Both the position numbers and the translations under genes were made by a program. Below the pieces are notes generated by a model, which did no database searches, was not told where the DNA came from, and saw nothing but the letters and a program-made list of their open reading frames with translations. A DNA stretch of 64,000 nt from Enterovibrio baiacu (GTDB lineage: Bacteria; Pseudomonadota; Gammaproteobacteria; Enterobacterales; Vibrionaceae): NCBI RefSeq assembly GCF_004120195.1, contig NZ_SCHN01000007.1, forward strand, positions 124,001-188,000, written 5' to 3'. Below, in pieces: positions 15,515 to 24,053 of the stretch; within the stretch, counting starts at the first letter, position 1; every line of letters begins with the position of its first letter.

Positions 15515-16395
15515 AGCAGCTTAAGACGTTATTGACGGAATGCAAAAAGAAAGCGCGTCGTGGTGAAAGATGTGCAATTTTTACCGAAGTAGAATCTGCG
15601 TATAAAAATCACTACAAGATCCCTCATTACAGTTTCAATACCAGTGACACTTTGAGCGCCAACATCGGCATTCAAATTGCGGACATTTATGATTCGGCTG
15701 AATCTCTTCCCCAAAATGTGTTGGTGGCAGCGGCTTATCAAAAAATGATTGATGAAGTGATGGCTCAATTTGAATATTTGCAACAAAGTAAGATGGCATT
15801 GACGGTAGAACCCTACTTTTGTAACGGTGAACCGTATGCATCGAGCGCTGAAATGCTTTTAGATTTACTCGATTTTCATATGTATTTTTTGCCGACACAA
15901 AGCGCTTTTGGTGAATCAATACCACACGAAAATCATCCGATGTTAGAGAAAACGGGGATGATGGTGGGGGACTATGAACTGGTCGTGAATGATGTATTTC
16001 GTATCGTCCATGATATTTTCGGACATGCTTCCTACGGCTATAGCTTTGGCCCAATCGGCGAGGACATGGCATGGCTGGTTCACTCTCGCATGTTTTCTCC
16101 TTTGGCGCGCGCTGCGATTACCACGGAAACGCGAGGGCAGAATAGTTGGGTTAATTGGGGGCCTCACATGCGCAACCGTGATAATCAACTCATACCTGAA
16201 AACGATAGCGCTTGGCTCGCGCCCGATCAGAGGCCATTTGCGGAACAAAAAATATTCTTGATGCCAGAATACGTAAGCGGGGTGAAAGTCTACCTAGATG
16301 ATGAACAGCGCGTTTGTGCTGAGGAAATCATTGGGTGGGATCCTTACATTAGTTTTTGTAAACCCAAGGAGGCGTCACGTCATGTTGCAGTTTGA
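15511..16395 (+). CDS. HDxFGH-signature protein, possible metal-dependent enzyme
   Basis: 294 residues, cytoplasmic, no classical family assigned. The core is IVHDIFGHASYGYSFGPIGE, then HSRMFSPLARAAITTETRGQ and NSWVNWGPH, and later RPFAEQKIFLMPEY. From memory, very similar signatures occur as one domain inside large phage and mobile-element polyproteins; here the domain forms a free-standing gene. The HDIFGH spacing (H167, H172) equals the iron-binding His pair of bacterial phenylalanine hydroxylase, and E206 lies 34 residues later, near the place of its Glu ligand. An iron site is therefore a reasonable inference but unproven. The start overlaps the SAHH-like stop; AAGAGGGAG precedes it. Confidence 0.7.
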   Translation: MKQLKTLLTECKKKARRGERCAIFTEVESAYKNHYKIPHYSFNTSDTLSANIGIQIADIYDSAESLPQNVLVAAAYQKMIDEVMAQFEYLQQSKMALTVEPYFCNGEPYASSAEMLLDLLDFHMYFLPTQSAFGESIPHENHPMLEKTGMMVGDYELVVNDVFRIVHDIFGHASYGYSFGPIGEDMAWLVHSRMFSPLARAAITTETRGQNSWVNWGPHMRNRDNQLIPENDSAWLAPDQRPFAEQKIFLMPEYVSGVKVYLDDEQRVCAEEIIGWDPYISFCKPKEASRHVAV

Positions 16396-16792
16396 GCAAG
16401 CGTATTTAAGCACCATATATCGCGTGTATTCCCCTTCTTGTGAGGTCGATATCCGTATTAAGCAACACAACCAAGCGTTGGTTAATTTGTGTAAAGACAA
16501 CGGGATTAATACATGGGCTGTGATTACTGGTTTTAACCCTCATTCGCAAGAGGCTGATGCGTCGTTTAACCTTGAGGCCAACCAAACACTTGGTCGAGAG
16601 TTAACACAGTTGGGTTTCAAGCATCTCTCCGCAGATGGCGTACCTGCTGATGACAGTTGGCAACCCGAAGCCAGCTTCTTTGTCTTTAATATTTCTTTAC
16701 CACAGGCCGCATCACTGGGACGGAAGTTTAGGCAAAATGCCATTGTTGTTGGCGATGAGTTAGGGTTTTCTGAATTGGTATGGCTTAGGTAG
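16382..16792 (+). CDS. DUF3293 domain protein
   Basis: 136 residues from an ATG nine bases after AAGGAGG, overlapping the previous gene by 14 bases. Matching features of DUF3293 are an N-terminal YLSTIYRVYSP, the central WAVITGFNP (residues about 41-49), an L-x-x-LGFKHL segment with acidic or polar spacer, EASFFVFNI, and the C-terminal RQNAIVVGDELGFSELVWL. The family is small, soluble and uncharacterised. Tight overlap with the two upstream genes implies a shared function. It ends just before a strong hairpin. Confidence 0.8.
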   Translation: MLQFEQAYLSTIYRVYSPSCEVDIRIKQHNQALVNLCKDNGINTWAVITGFNPHSQEADASFNLEANQTLGRELTQLGFKHLSADGVPADDSWQPEASFFVFNISLPQAASLGRKFRQNAIVVGDELGFSELVWLR

Positions 16793-16793
16793 A

Positions 16794-16827
16794 AAAACGG
16801 TGGCCATGTAAGATTGGCCACCGTTTT
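16794..16827. terminator. Bidirectional terminator hairpin
   Basis: AAAACGGTGGCCA and TGGCCACCGTTTT form a perfect 13-bp stem with an 8-base loop between the DUF3293 gene (plus) and the HTTM-DCC gene (minus). Confidence 0.85.
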
Positions 16828-16904
16828 ATGGTATTGATGGTGCGCATGGTTGTCATGACTGCGCTAAGCACAATTAGCTGTGATGCCTTGCTGGAACCAT
16901 TATC

Positions 16905-18707
16905 CTATTTCTTTGCATACTCTTTGAAACACCAATGTGTCCATACTTTTACTCTTGAGGGTTTACGCGGCATATAGTTTGGCATGGTTCTCAGTCGTTC
17001 AAACTCTATCGTGAAAGATGCCAACTGCTTTTCTTTGGGCAACGCTTGGCTATTCCATTGCTTGCAAAGATAGCCGCCATAACCTGAGAGTGCTTGTTTG
17101 TTGCGCTTAGATTGCAGCCTTCCAAAATATTTTCTCCAACGATAATTTTTAAATTCAGTGGATAGAAGTTCTGGTATTACCCGGCTAGGTGCCTCAGCCT
17201 TCATCTTCCAAACATCTACCACGTCTTTCCCTCTAGTTCTGCCTTCGATGACGGGCATCAAGGTGTACTTAAAGGGGGAAGGCGCAAACATACCCCAGTG
17301 TTGGTCAATGCGAAGTACTTTCGCGGGTATCGAGACATGTTGAGGGCGCTTAATGTGAAACTGCTGAACGCCACTCACGTTGTAGTAAGTCACAATGTAA
17401 AGAGCACCCAAGGCAACGCAATTTTCTATGTAGCCAGCGTGATCTTTTTGGTCGTTATAAGGCAGAAAACGCTCGGTGATTCTTCCCATTTTATCTCGAT
17501 TATCCGCGATCCAACGATAGAGTCTATTTCCAATCCTCAATAGGGGTTTCCATCCCATAACAATACCGATGAGTCTAAAAAGGATCGACACTTTAAACAG
17601 GTATTGCACGCCATTCCAGTGAGTGTGTAAGCCACCTTGATGATCGCGAAGTACCCAACTGTTTTCTCGTTCCATGATGGGATAAATGTCGGGGTTCTGC
17701 TGTGCAGGATGTATTTTTACGCTGTCTGGCAGAAGAAAGTTCCGCAGAATTAGGCAGGTTTTCTTGCAGAAACCACAGCCTTCATCATAGAAAATAACGA
17801 TGTCCCTTCGTTTCGGTTTGGCATTGAATTTCGCTAGCCAGTCCCAACACACTCCCGGTATGAGCAAGCTCAGTGACATAAAGTCGATAAATGGGAAAAG
17901 GACAATGTGGAGAGAAAGAAAGAAGGCACAGTGCATGACGATCAACAGTGCAAGTGTCAATAATCGCAATTGAACGTGGAAAATAGGTGAGAAAACCAGA
18001 AATATCGCAATGATTTCTAGATACCAGACGAAGTAAGTGCCAAAGGTCAAAAGTAGCGGAAAGTCTCTCATCCAAACGGCAAACACAGTGGCGAGTTGAT
18101 CGATATGAACCGCGTAGTATGCGGCGTCCATGGTGACCCGCCAATCATCTGATGTTTTCAATAATGCGGTGAAAAAATACAAATACATCACTTGAAGAAG
18201 AACGGCGACCGAGACAACTGAGAAGTATTTGTGGTCGGCAGGTATTGCATTTTCATCCGCTTTATATCGACGATTTAGCGAACTATCTATTGAAAACCTT
18301 GCACCAATAGGCAATAGGATGGCCCAAAAACACATAACGACGAGCAGTACATCACCGCCACTTACAATCACACTGTTTCGATTTACGATAGAGAAAAGAA
18401 AAATCCAGCTAATAAACGCCATGATTCTGGATTTGTAGCCAACGAGGAGCAGGAGAGCGACGAGTGCAGCGATGACAAAGAGCAGTGTGGCGAACCATTC
18501 ACTGCCATTCATCCAATAAAGTGAAAGCCGATATTCGGAGGAAAGCGCCATGGATGCTGTGCGACTCAGTAGCCCGTCATCCGTATAGAACGTAGTGATG
18601 TCACGCGCTCTACTGATCAGATCAATCAGAATCATTAAAGCGAGACCGATACGGAATAATGCTAATGTACGTAAGTCGATACCGAATACTGTTTTGAAAG
18701 AAGTCAT
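16905..18707 (-). CDS. HTTM-DCC fusion membrane protein
   Basis: 600 residues counted from the ATG at 18707; a GTG at 18719 would add four. The first 295 residues have about eight membrane spans and resemble the HTTM domain related to vitamin K-dependent gamma-carboxylase (early LFRIGLALMILIDL, then YFFTALLKTSDDWR). Around residues 303-420 follows a DCC-type thioredoxin-like domain with IVIFYDEGCGFCKKTC, whose CxxC pair lies near residues 311-314. The remaining 180 residues include WGMFAPSPFKYT, usual in HTTM proteins. Function is unknown; redox or vitamin K-like chemistry at the inner membrane is possible. It converges on the SAHH-like operon. Confidence 0.8.
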   Translation of the reverse strand: MTSFKTVFGIDLRTLALFRIGLALMILIDLISRARDITTFYTDDGLLSRTASMALSSEYRLSLYWMNGSEWFATLLFVIAALVALLLLVGYKSRIMAFISWIFLFSIVNRNSVIVSGGDVLLVVMCFWAILLPIGARFSIDSSLNRRYKADENAIPADHKYFSVVSVAVLLQVMYLYFFTALLKTSDDWRVTMDAAYYAVHIDQLATVFAVWMRDFPLLLTFGTYFVWYLEIIAIFLVFSPIFHVQLRLLTLALLIVMHCAFFLSLHIVLFPFIDFMSLSLLIPGVCWDWLAKFNAKPKRRDIVIFYDEGCGFCKKTCLILRNFLLPDSVKIHPAQQNPDIYPIMERENSWVLRDHQGGLHTHWNGVQYLFKVSILFRLIGIVMGWKPLLRIGNRLYRWIADNRDKMGRITERFLPYNDQKDHAGYIENCVALGALYIVTYYNVSGVQQFHIKRPQHVSIPAKVLRIDQHWGMFAPSPFKYTLMPVIEGRTRGKDVVDVWKMKAEAPSRVIPELLSTEFKNYRWRKYFGRLQSKRNKQALSGYGGYLCKQWNSQALPKEKQLASFTIEFERLRTMPNYMPRKPSRVKVWTHWCFKEYAKK

Positions 18708-19494
18708 CAACAATTCCACTGCTTGCTAGTTATTTGTGCGTTGAGTAAATAGAAATGGACATTAACCAAAGTGTTACTCATTAATAAAGGTTTTTATTAT
18801 AGTTGTTACAGTTCTTTTTAATGTGCTAGGCCTTATATTTGCTCATGACGATTTGGCGTATTCTAATTATTCCAACTTTCAATACTTCTATCGGTGCTGT
18901 GGATTAAGTAGCGCCCTTAAGGGGAAAAAAAGAGGGGAATCAAGATGTGCTCGTTGCAAAAGAGTTGGTGCTGTGAGCTTCATAGCGATATGGATGTAGT
19001 CTCAAAGTGAAGGTTGAAGGAGCACAACACTCTCAAGAGTGCCGAAAAGGGGCGGGCTTAAAAGGCGATGAGTAGCGCCTTGTCCATTGACTTCAACGAG
19101 CAATCATTCATCCGTAAACAAAGTGATTTTTTCTAGTTAGGGCGCAAAGTAAAAAAGCAGCCTTAGATAGCGTGAATTGAATAGAGAAACTCTAAAGCAA
19201 TATTCATTTATTTAAATGTTTTCATCCTATATTTAACCCTCAAATTTTCTTTATCTGGTAAATTTCGGCGAGTCGTGTTCCTATTGTCTTTACTACGCGG
19301 GATAATCATTTTTTCTGGTGCGTGGCTTTGTTTTTTTCTATTTGTTCAGCAGTTAAAGTCAATGTTATCGACGTTATTTTTCGTAGAGGTTAATACATAT
19401 TTTGCGTGAACTTCAGCATGACAGCGGCTTTCTTAATAATGCCGTGTTTCCCGCGAAAATCACAAGCGCAGCACTTGGCTGCGCTTGTGGTCAA
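18708..19494. other. 787-base region without a recognisable gene
   Basis: AT-rich DNA between two minus-strand genes. Short open frames show no coding character. It holds small hairpins (CACTCT-CA-AGAGTG at 19028-19041 and AAGGCG-N8-CGCCTT at 19062-19081) and a terminator-like stem at 19461-19489. A purine-rich stretch near 18920-19080 could be a transcribed leader or small RNA, but there is no positive evidence. Confidence 0.4.
19461..19489 (-). terminator. Hairpin downstream of the M32 peptidase gene
   Basis: CACAAGCGCAGC and GCTGCGCTTGTG form a perfect 12-bp stem with a 5-base loop, six bases past the minus-strand stop. The T-run after it on the minus strand (ATTTTC) is short. Confidence 0.6.
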
Positions 19495-20988
19495 TTAATC
19501 ATTCAAGTAACGTTGAATCAAATGTTGCTTAAAGTATTCCGGGTTCAGCGGCTCCCCCGTCGCCTGAATGACGAGCTCTTCGGTGGAAAGCGTTGAACCT
19601 TTCGACCACACATTTTCTTCCAACCACGCACTGATTGGTGCCAAATCGAGGTTCTTTAAACACGCATCCACATCGACGGTTTTGCGCATTGCAGCCATGA
19701 ATTGCGCCGCATACATGGCACCTAATGTGTAAGACGGAAAATAGCCGAAACTTCCGTCGGTCCAGTGGATATCCTGCATACAGCCATTGGTGTAGTCGCC
19801 GTCTGTTGATAGACCTAAGTATTCCTGCATTTTCTCATTCCATAGGGCTGGAATATCTTCGACGTCAATCTTCCCTTCCATCAGATCTCTTTCGATTTCA
19901 TAGCGGAGAATAACGTGTGCGGGGTAAGTCACTTCATCGGCATCTACACGAATAAAACCGGGTTGAACGCGATGATAGAGTGCGTTCATGTTATCGACTG
20001 CAAATGCAGGGTCGGACTGTCGGTCAAACGCTTCTGAAGCCATCTTGGCGAGGTGTTCGACGAAGAGAGGGCTTCGTCCTAACTGCATTTCAAAAAACAG
20101 ACTTTGGCTTTCATGGATGCCCATAGATCGTGCTTCGCCAGCCGGGGAGTTGTGAAAGGCTTTCGGCAAGCCTTGCTCATATCGCGCATGGCCAGTTTCG
20201 TGGATCACGCCCATGATCGCTGAGGTAAAATCTTCTTCATCGTAGCGAGTGGTGAGACGAACATCTGACGGCACGCCGCCGCAAAATGGGTGGGCGCTGA
20301 CATCGAGGCGGCCGTGATTGAAATCGAATCCAATCACTTCCATGAAGCGCTTGCCCAGTTCGGCTTGCAATGACGTGTCGAACGGCCCCTTAGGCTGATT
20401 TACATCAACAGATTTCTGTTTTTCGATCACGGATTGCGTGAGTGCTGGAAGCCATGTTTTGAGATCGCCAAAGAGGGCATCCAGTTTCTCTGTGGTCATG
20501 CCCGGCTCATAGAGGTCAAGCATAGCGTTGTATGGCGTTAAACCCGTTTGTCTAGCGCGAATCTGTGCTTCTTGGCGAGAGACGTCTACAACGCGCTTGA
20601 GGTTGGTAGAAAACCCTTCCCAGTCGTTGTTTGGGCGTTGTGCGCGCCATGCGTGTTCACAGGTTGAGCCCAATAACGATTTTGATTCGACAAGATCCGC
20701 GGGCAATACGGTGGCTTGTTCCCAAACTCGTTTCATCTCGCGAAGGTTGATTTTGTCAGAGTCACTCAATGATGCCATGTTGGTTTCTGCATCTTTTATC
20801 CATTTGCCCATGTCATCGGCGGTGAGGGTTTCGTGACACAGCAAGGCTAAATCGCTCATGGCTTGCGCGCGAACATCGTTGCCGCCTGACGGCATCATTG
20901 CAGCTTGGTCCCAACCGCAAATCGCAGCAAGATGCTGATAGCTAGAGAGCTTCTTGAATTGTTGTTCAAGTTTTTTCATTGAATCCAT
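19495..20988 (-). CDS. Carboxypeptidase Taq (M32) metallopeptidase
   Basis: 497 residues, the normal length of M32 enzymes. The zinc motif HETGH (GVIHETGHARYEQGLP) is in the middle, with the M32 landmarks DVRLTTRYDEEDF before it, MGIHESQSLFFE after it, and HVILRYEIERDL and IHWTDGSFGYFPSYTLG near the C-terminus. The enzyme removes C-terminal residues from peptides in the cytoplasm. The start at 20988 is supported by GGAAG at suitable distance; ATG 20979 is also possible. It is monocistronic and divergent from the gamma-glutamylcyclotransferase-like gene. Confidence 0.95.
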   Translation of the reverse strand: MDSMKKLEQQFKKLSSYQHLAAICGWDQAAMMPSGGNDVRAQAMSDLALLCHETLTADDMGKWIKDAETNMASLSDSDKINLREMKRVWEQATVLPADLVESKSLLGSTCEHAWRAQRPNNDWEGFSTNLKRVVDVSRQEAQIRARQTGLTPYNAMLDLYEPGMTTEKLDALFGDLKTWLPALTQSVIEKQKSVDVNQPKGPFDTSLQAELGKRFMEVIGFDFNHGRLDVSAHPFCGGVPSDVRLTTRYDEEDFTSAIMGVIHETGHARYEQGLPKAFHNSPAGEARSMGIHESQSLFFEMQLGRSPLFVEHLAKMASEAFDRQSDPAFAVDNMNALYHRVQPGFIRVDADEVTYPAHVILRYEIERDLMEGKIDVEDIPALWNEKMQEYLGLSTDGDYTNGCMQDIHWTDGSFGYFPSYTLGAMYAAQFMAAMRKTVDVDACLKNLDLAPISAWLEENVWSKGSTLSTEELVIQATGEPLNPEYFKQHLIQRYLND

Positions 20989-21170
20989 GGGGTTCTTCCG
21001 TTTTAACGCGTTTTCTTGATAAGGGAAATAGTATCAGGAGAAACGTGATCCTCCACGGCTTTGACACATCGGAGTGGCGTGTATTGCAAAAAGTTGTTTT
21101 TTCAGGCGCTAAGCTTGACATTAGCACGTGGTAAACGCGTATTCTTTAAGAAAAACAACGGGTCTTTATT

Positions 21171-21731
21171 ATGTATATCTTTGGCTATGGCAGCCTGATC
21201 AATGATGAGTCTAGGAAGGTGACGGGTGATACAGGCCAAGCCGTGCCAGCGGTGGTTTCTGGGTTACAACGTCACTGGGGAAAAACGGGTTCGCCGAATA
21301 TGTCGCATCTCGTTGTGAAGGAAGCGGATGGCGAATGTAACGGCGTGCTGATTCACATCGACAGTGAAGCCCTAGAAGTGTTTGATATTCGCGAAGCAGG
21401 CTATCAGCGTGTTGAGCTAGACAGCCAAAGAATACAGTTGCTCGATAAGGCGTTCTCTATCGACGAGCCTGTCTATGTTTACGTGACCGATGACGTGGTT
21501 TCGCCTTGTTACATTCAGCCTATTGCGCAAAGTTATGTCGATACCGTGCTTGCGGGTTGCTTGAGGTATTCTGCCGAGTTTGCCCAAACGTTTATTTCTT
21601 CAACACAAGGCTGGGAAAACCCACGCATTGATGATCGCAGAGAGCCGGTTTATCAGCGTGTAGCAGGTGTTGATGATAATGCGAGAGTGGAAATCGATCG
21701 CTTGCTGGCGGGTTATCCAATGGTGAAGTAA
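21171..21731 (+). CDS. Gamma-glutamylcyclotransferase-like (AIG2/GGCT-fold) protein
   Basis: 186 residues. The N-terminal IFGYGSLIN is the substrate-binding loop of the GGCT fold, and the acidic residue expected for catalysis appears in FDIREAGYQRVEL. Members act on gamma-glutamyl or related amines, or have unknown substrates. The protein has a C-terminal extension of about 60 residues after the fold. It is a single gene followed by a strong terminator. Confidence 0.8.
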   Translation: MYIFGYGSLINDESRKVTGDTGQAVPAVVSGLQRHWGKTGSPNMSHLVVKEADGECNGVLIHIDSEALEVFDIREAGYQRVELDSQRIQLLDKAFSIDEPVYVYVTDDVVSPCYIQPIAQSYVDTVLAGCLRYSAEFAQTFISSTQGWENPRIDDRREPVYQRVAGVDDNARVEIDRLLAGYPMVK

Positions 21732-21764
21732 ATGCGAGTAGGCAAGGGCACTCAGCCTGAAACG

Positions 21765-21793
21765 AAAAAGCCACGTCCGAAGACGTGGCTTTT
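21765..21793. terminator. Bidirectional terminator
   Basis: AAAAAGCCACGTC-CGAA-GACGTGGCTTTTT lies between the GGCT-like gene (plus) and ompA (minus), with poly-T on both strands. Confidence 0.9.
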
Positions 21794-21814
21794 ATATTTT
21801 TTCGCGAGTAAAGA

Positions 21815-22792
21815 TTACTCTTCGTAAACGAATTCAGGCGATTCGATTTCTACGCGACGGTTCTTCGCACGACCATCTTCAGTGTCGTTTGAAGCAACTG
21901 GGTTGCTTTCGCCTTCACCAACAACGCTTAAGCGGTCAGCGCTAACGCCGTTTGATGTGAAGTAGTCTGCAACAGACTGAGCACGTTGCTCAGACAGCTT
22001 TTGGTTGAACGCTTCAGAGCCAACGCTATCAGTGTGACCGATGATCACTGCCGTTGATTCTTCAAAGTCTTGAAGGCGCTTAAGCATAGGGTTCAATGCT
22101 TGTGCTGCTTCAGAAGAAAGCTCGCCTTTACCGAATGCGAACAATTCTACTTCGTCTGCTTCAGAGAAAACGTACTTCTTCGTTTCAACAACTTCAGCAA
22201 CAATGACTTCTTCAACAACAACCGGCTCTGGCGCAGGCTCAGAAGAACGACCGAAGTGGAAGGTAACACCTGCAGAAATAAGGTGGTTGTCAACGTCTAG
22301 GTAACCGTCGTTCATATCAGGTAGGTATTGGTACTCCAGACGAAGGTTAACAAGGTCAGTTGCGCGGTGATCAACACCGACTGCTGTTAGCAAAGATACA
22401 TCGTCTAGGTCGCCTGCACCGCTGTTCCAGTTCCACCAAGCAGCACCCAATTTTGCGTAGATGTCTGTTTGATCAGTAACACCGATGTTGAATTTTGGAG
22501 CAAGTGTTAGCGTGGTTAGGTCACCCGCTGACGTTGCGCCTGCTGCGTTCGTGTTTGCATCGAAGCGGCCTAGGTAATCGTAGGTAGACTCAATCGCAAA
22601 GCCATTTGCGAAATCGTAACCCAGGATCACACCACCTGCAGCTTCTTTGTCATCACATGAACCGACTTCACACGCATCTTCTAGCGTAGAAATACCAGTA
22701 CGCGCACCAAGGTAGAAGCTTGAATCATCTTGAGCATAAGCCAAAGGCGAAAGAGCCACCAATAGGCCCAGGCTAGTCACTGCTTTTTTCAT
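21815..22792 (-). CDS. ompA: OmpA-family outer membrane protein
   Basis: 325 residues. Residues 1-21 form a signal peptide with a cut after AYA. An eight-stranded beta-barrel with alternating hydrophobic strands spans about 25-180 (SFYLGARTGI to HLISAGVTFHFG). A proline- and valine-rich linker leads to the OmpA C-terminal peptidoglycan-binding domain, with VIIGHTDSVGSEAFNQKLSE and DGRAKNRRVEI. I chose ATG 22792 because GGAG stands six bases upstream; ATG 22804 has no usable spacing. The barrel contains a Cys pair (CEVGSC). It is probably highly expressed. Confidence 0.93.
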   Translation of the reverse strand: MKKAVTSLGLLVALSPLAYAQDDSSFYLGARTGISTLEDACEVGSCDDKEAAGGVILGYDFANGFAIESTYDYLGRFDANTNAAGATSAGDLTTLTLAPKFNIGVTDQTDIYAKLGAAWWNWNSGAGDLDDVSLLTAVGVDHRATDLVNLRLEYQYLPDMNDGYLDVDNHLISAGVTFHFGRSSEPAPEPVVVEEVIVAEVVETKKYVFSEADEVELFAFGKGELSSEAAQALNPMLKRLQDFEESTAVIIGHTDSVGSEAFNQKLSEQRAQSVADYFTSNGVSADRLSVVGEGESNPVASNDTEDGRAKNRRVEIESPEFVYEE

Positions 22793-23084
22793 TTTGTTCT
22801 CCATTCCTTCTAGAGAGGGTTTGGGATGAAAGACTCTATAGGGGGTTTTAGAGTCACATTCCGGAGTTTGCTTATCGCAAATCTATTCTCGATCATCATT
22901 CGATTGATGATTTAATAACCTAGGCTAGGGTTGGCTAGCTTGCAATACAAGGGTTGAGAATGAAATTCAGGCTTTTTTAATACAACAGTGTTCAAAAAAG
23001 AGTGATTTTGCGGGTTGGAGTTGAATTTGCTGAAATTTTTTGGCGACGAACTTGGCAGGAAATTGTGGGAATTATTTAAAGAAA

Positions 23085-23105
23085 AAGCGCCTATCTAAGG
23101 CGCTT
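23085..23105 (-). terminator. Terminator overlapping the DUF2786 stop codon
   Basis: On the minus strand AAGCGCCT-TAGAT-AGGCGCTT is followed by TTTCTTT. The left arm includes the last codons and the TAG stop of the 23091-23780 gene. Confidence 0.8.
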
Positions 23106-23780
23106 CAATTCGCGGGCTCCCGACACGGGACGATTGACGGAAACTTGTTTTCCTTTCTTCATTCCCTTCTCGTAATCGTCGGTAATGCCTTTCATCGCAT
23201 CGCGAAGCTGCTGCTTGAACGTTTCGCGGTCGATGTTTTTAAATTGGCTGTCAATGTAGTCCTTCATTTTCTTTTCATTGTCTACATCGGGGGCAATGTT
23301 TGGCAACTTTGCCATTGCGCCTTCAAGCCAACCAAACGTAAAAGACTGTAAGCGTCTACTCAGCTCGGTTTGAGAGGTGCCAGTACCTGCAAAACTGTTA
23401 CGGAACTGCCCTGTGTGTTCATTCATCTCGCGGTAAACGATATCAAAGGCGAAGGCAGCGAAAATGGCACGGTTTGCGTCACCAATGAATTCGGCTTTTT
23501 TCAAACCTTTGTGGTTGGTGAGAACACATTCAACGCCGAAGCGCGTGTTAATGCCCCTGATGATTTTCAAAACGGCATCGCTGATCGAAGAAGGGAGCAA
23601 GGTTTCAGACGTGGTTTTACCCATGCTGATAAAATCGATGTCCTCCTGATCTAAGCCATACTTGCGCATCAGGGTTTGCGCCATCTTTATGGCCGCCGCA
23701 GCCTCGTTGATGTTGGCTGAGTTACCCAGTTCAAGGCATTTGGCAATCTTCTTTAATGCTTTGCGTTTTGCGTCGGACAT
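23091..23780 (-). CDS. DUF2786 domain protein
   Basis: 229 residues. The first 45 residues (ALKKIAKCLELGNSANINEA, then AQTLMRKYGLDQEDID) are the DUF2786 helical motif. A longer domain with NHKGLKKAEFIGDANRAIFA and SFTFGWLEGAMAKL follows. The C-terminus is basic (GMKKGKQVSVNRPVSG), suggesting nucleic-acid contact. The family is widespread in proteobacteria and phages with no known role. Single gene; its terminator includes its stop codon. Confidence 0.85.
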   Translation of the reverse strand: MSDAKRKALKKIAKCLELGNSANINEAAAAIKMAQTLMRKYGLDQEDIDFISMGKTTSETLLPSSISDAVLKIIRGINTRFGVECVLTNHKGLKKAEFIGDANRAIFAAFAFDIVYREMNEHTGQFRNSFAGTGTSQTELSRRLQSFTFGWLEGAMAKLPNIAPDVDNEKKMKDYIDSQFKNIDRETFKQQLRDAMKGITDDYEKGMKKGKQVSVNRPVSGARELKRLR

Positions 23781-24053
23781 TCATTTCACCACAGAAAAAA
23801 CCGGAGCGGTATTTTACCGATTGCAGCGCGTTTTACCAATCATAAGATGATAGCTTTTGATGATGGCTTATGCCTATTTGATGTTTTAATCGCCGAGGTC
23901 GACCATCTTTCGGTAGGCGTGATACGTTGACTATCAACCGATTTCCAAAAAGTTCCGTAAAACTCAATATAGTTCTCAGTTTTTCTCATTCTTGTGAAAG
24001 TTCTTTGAACTCAATGCGGTCAAGTTAGCAAGAGATAAAAGGATCGCAATCAA

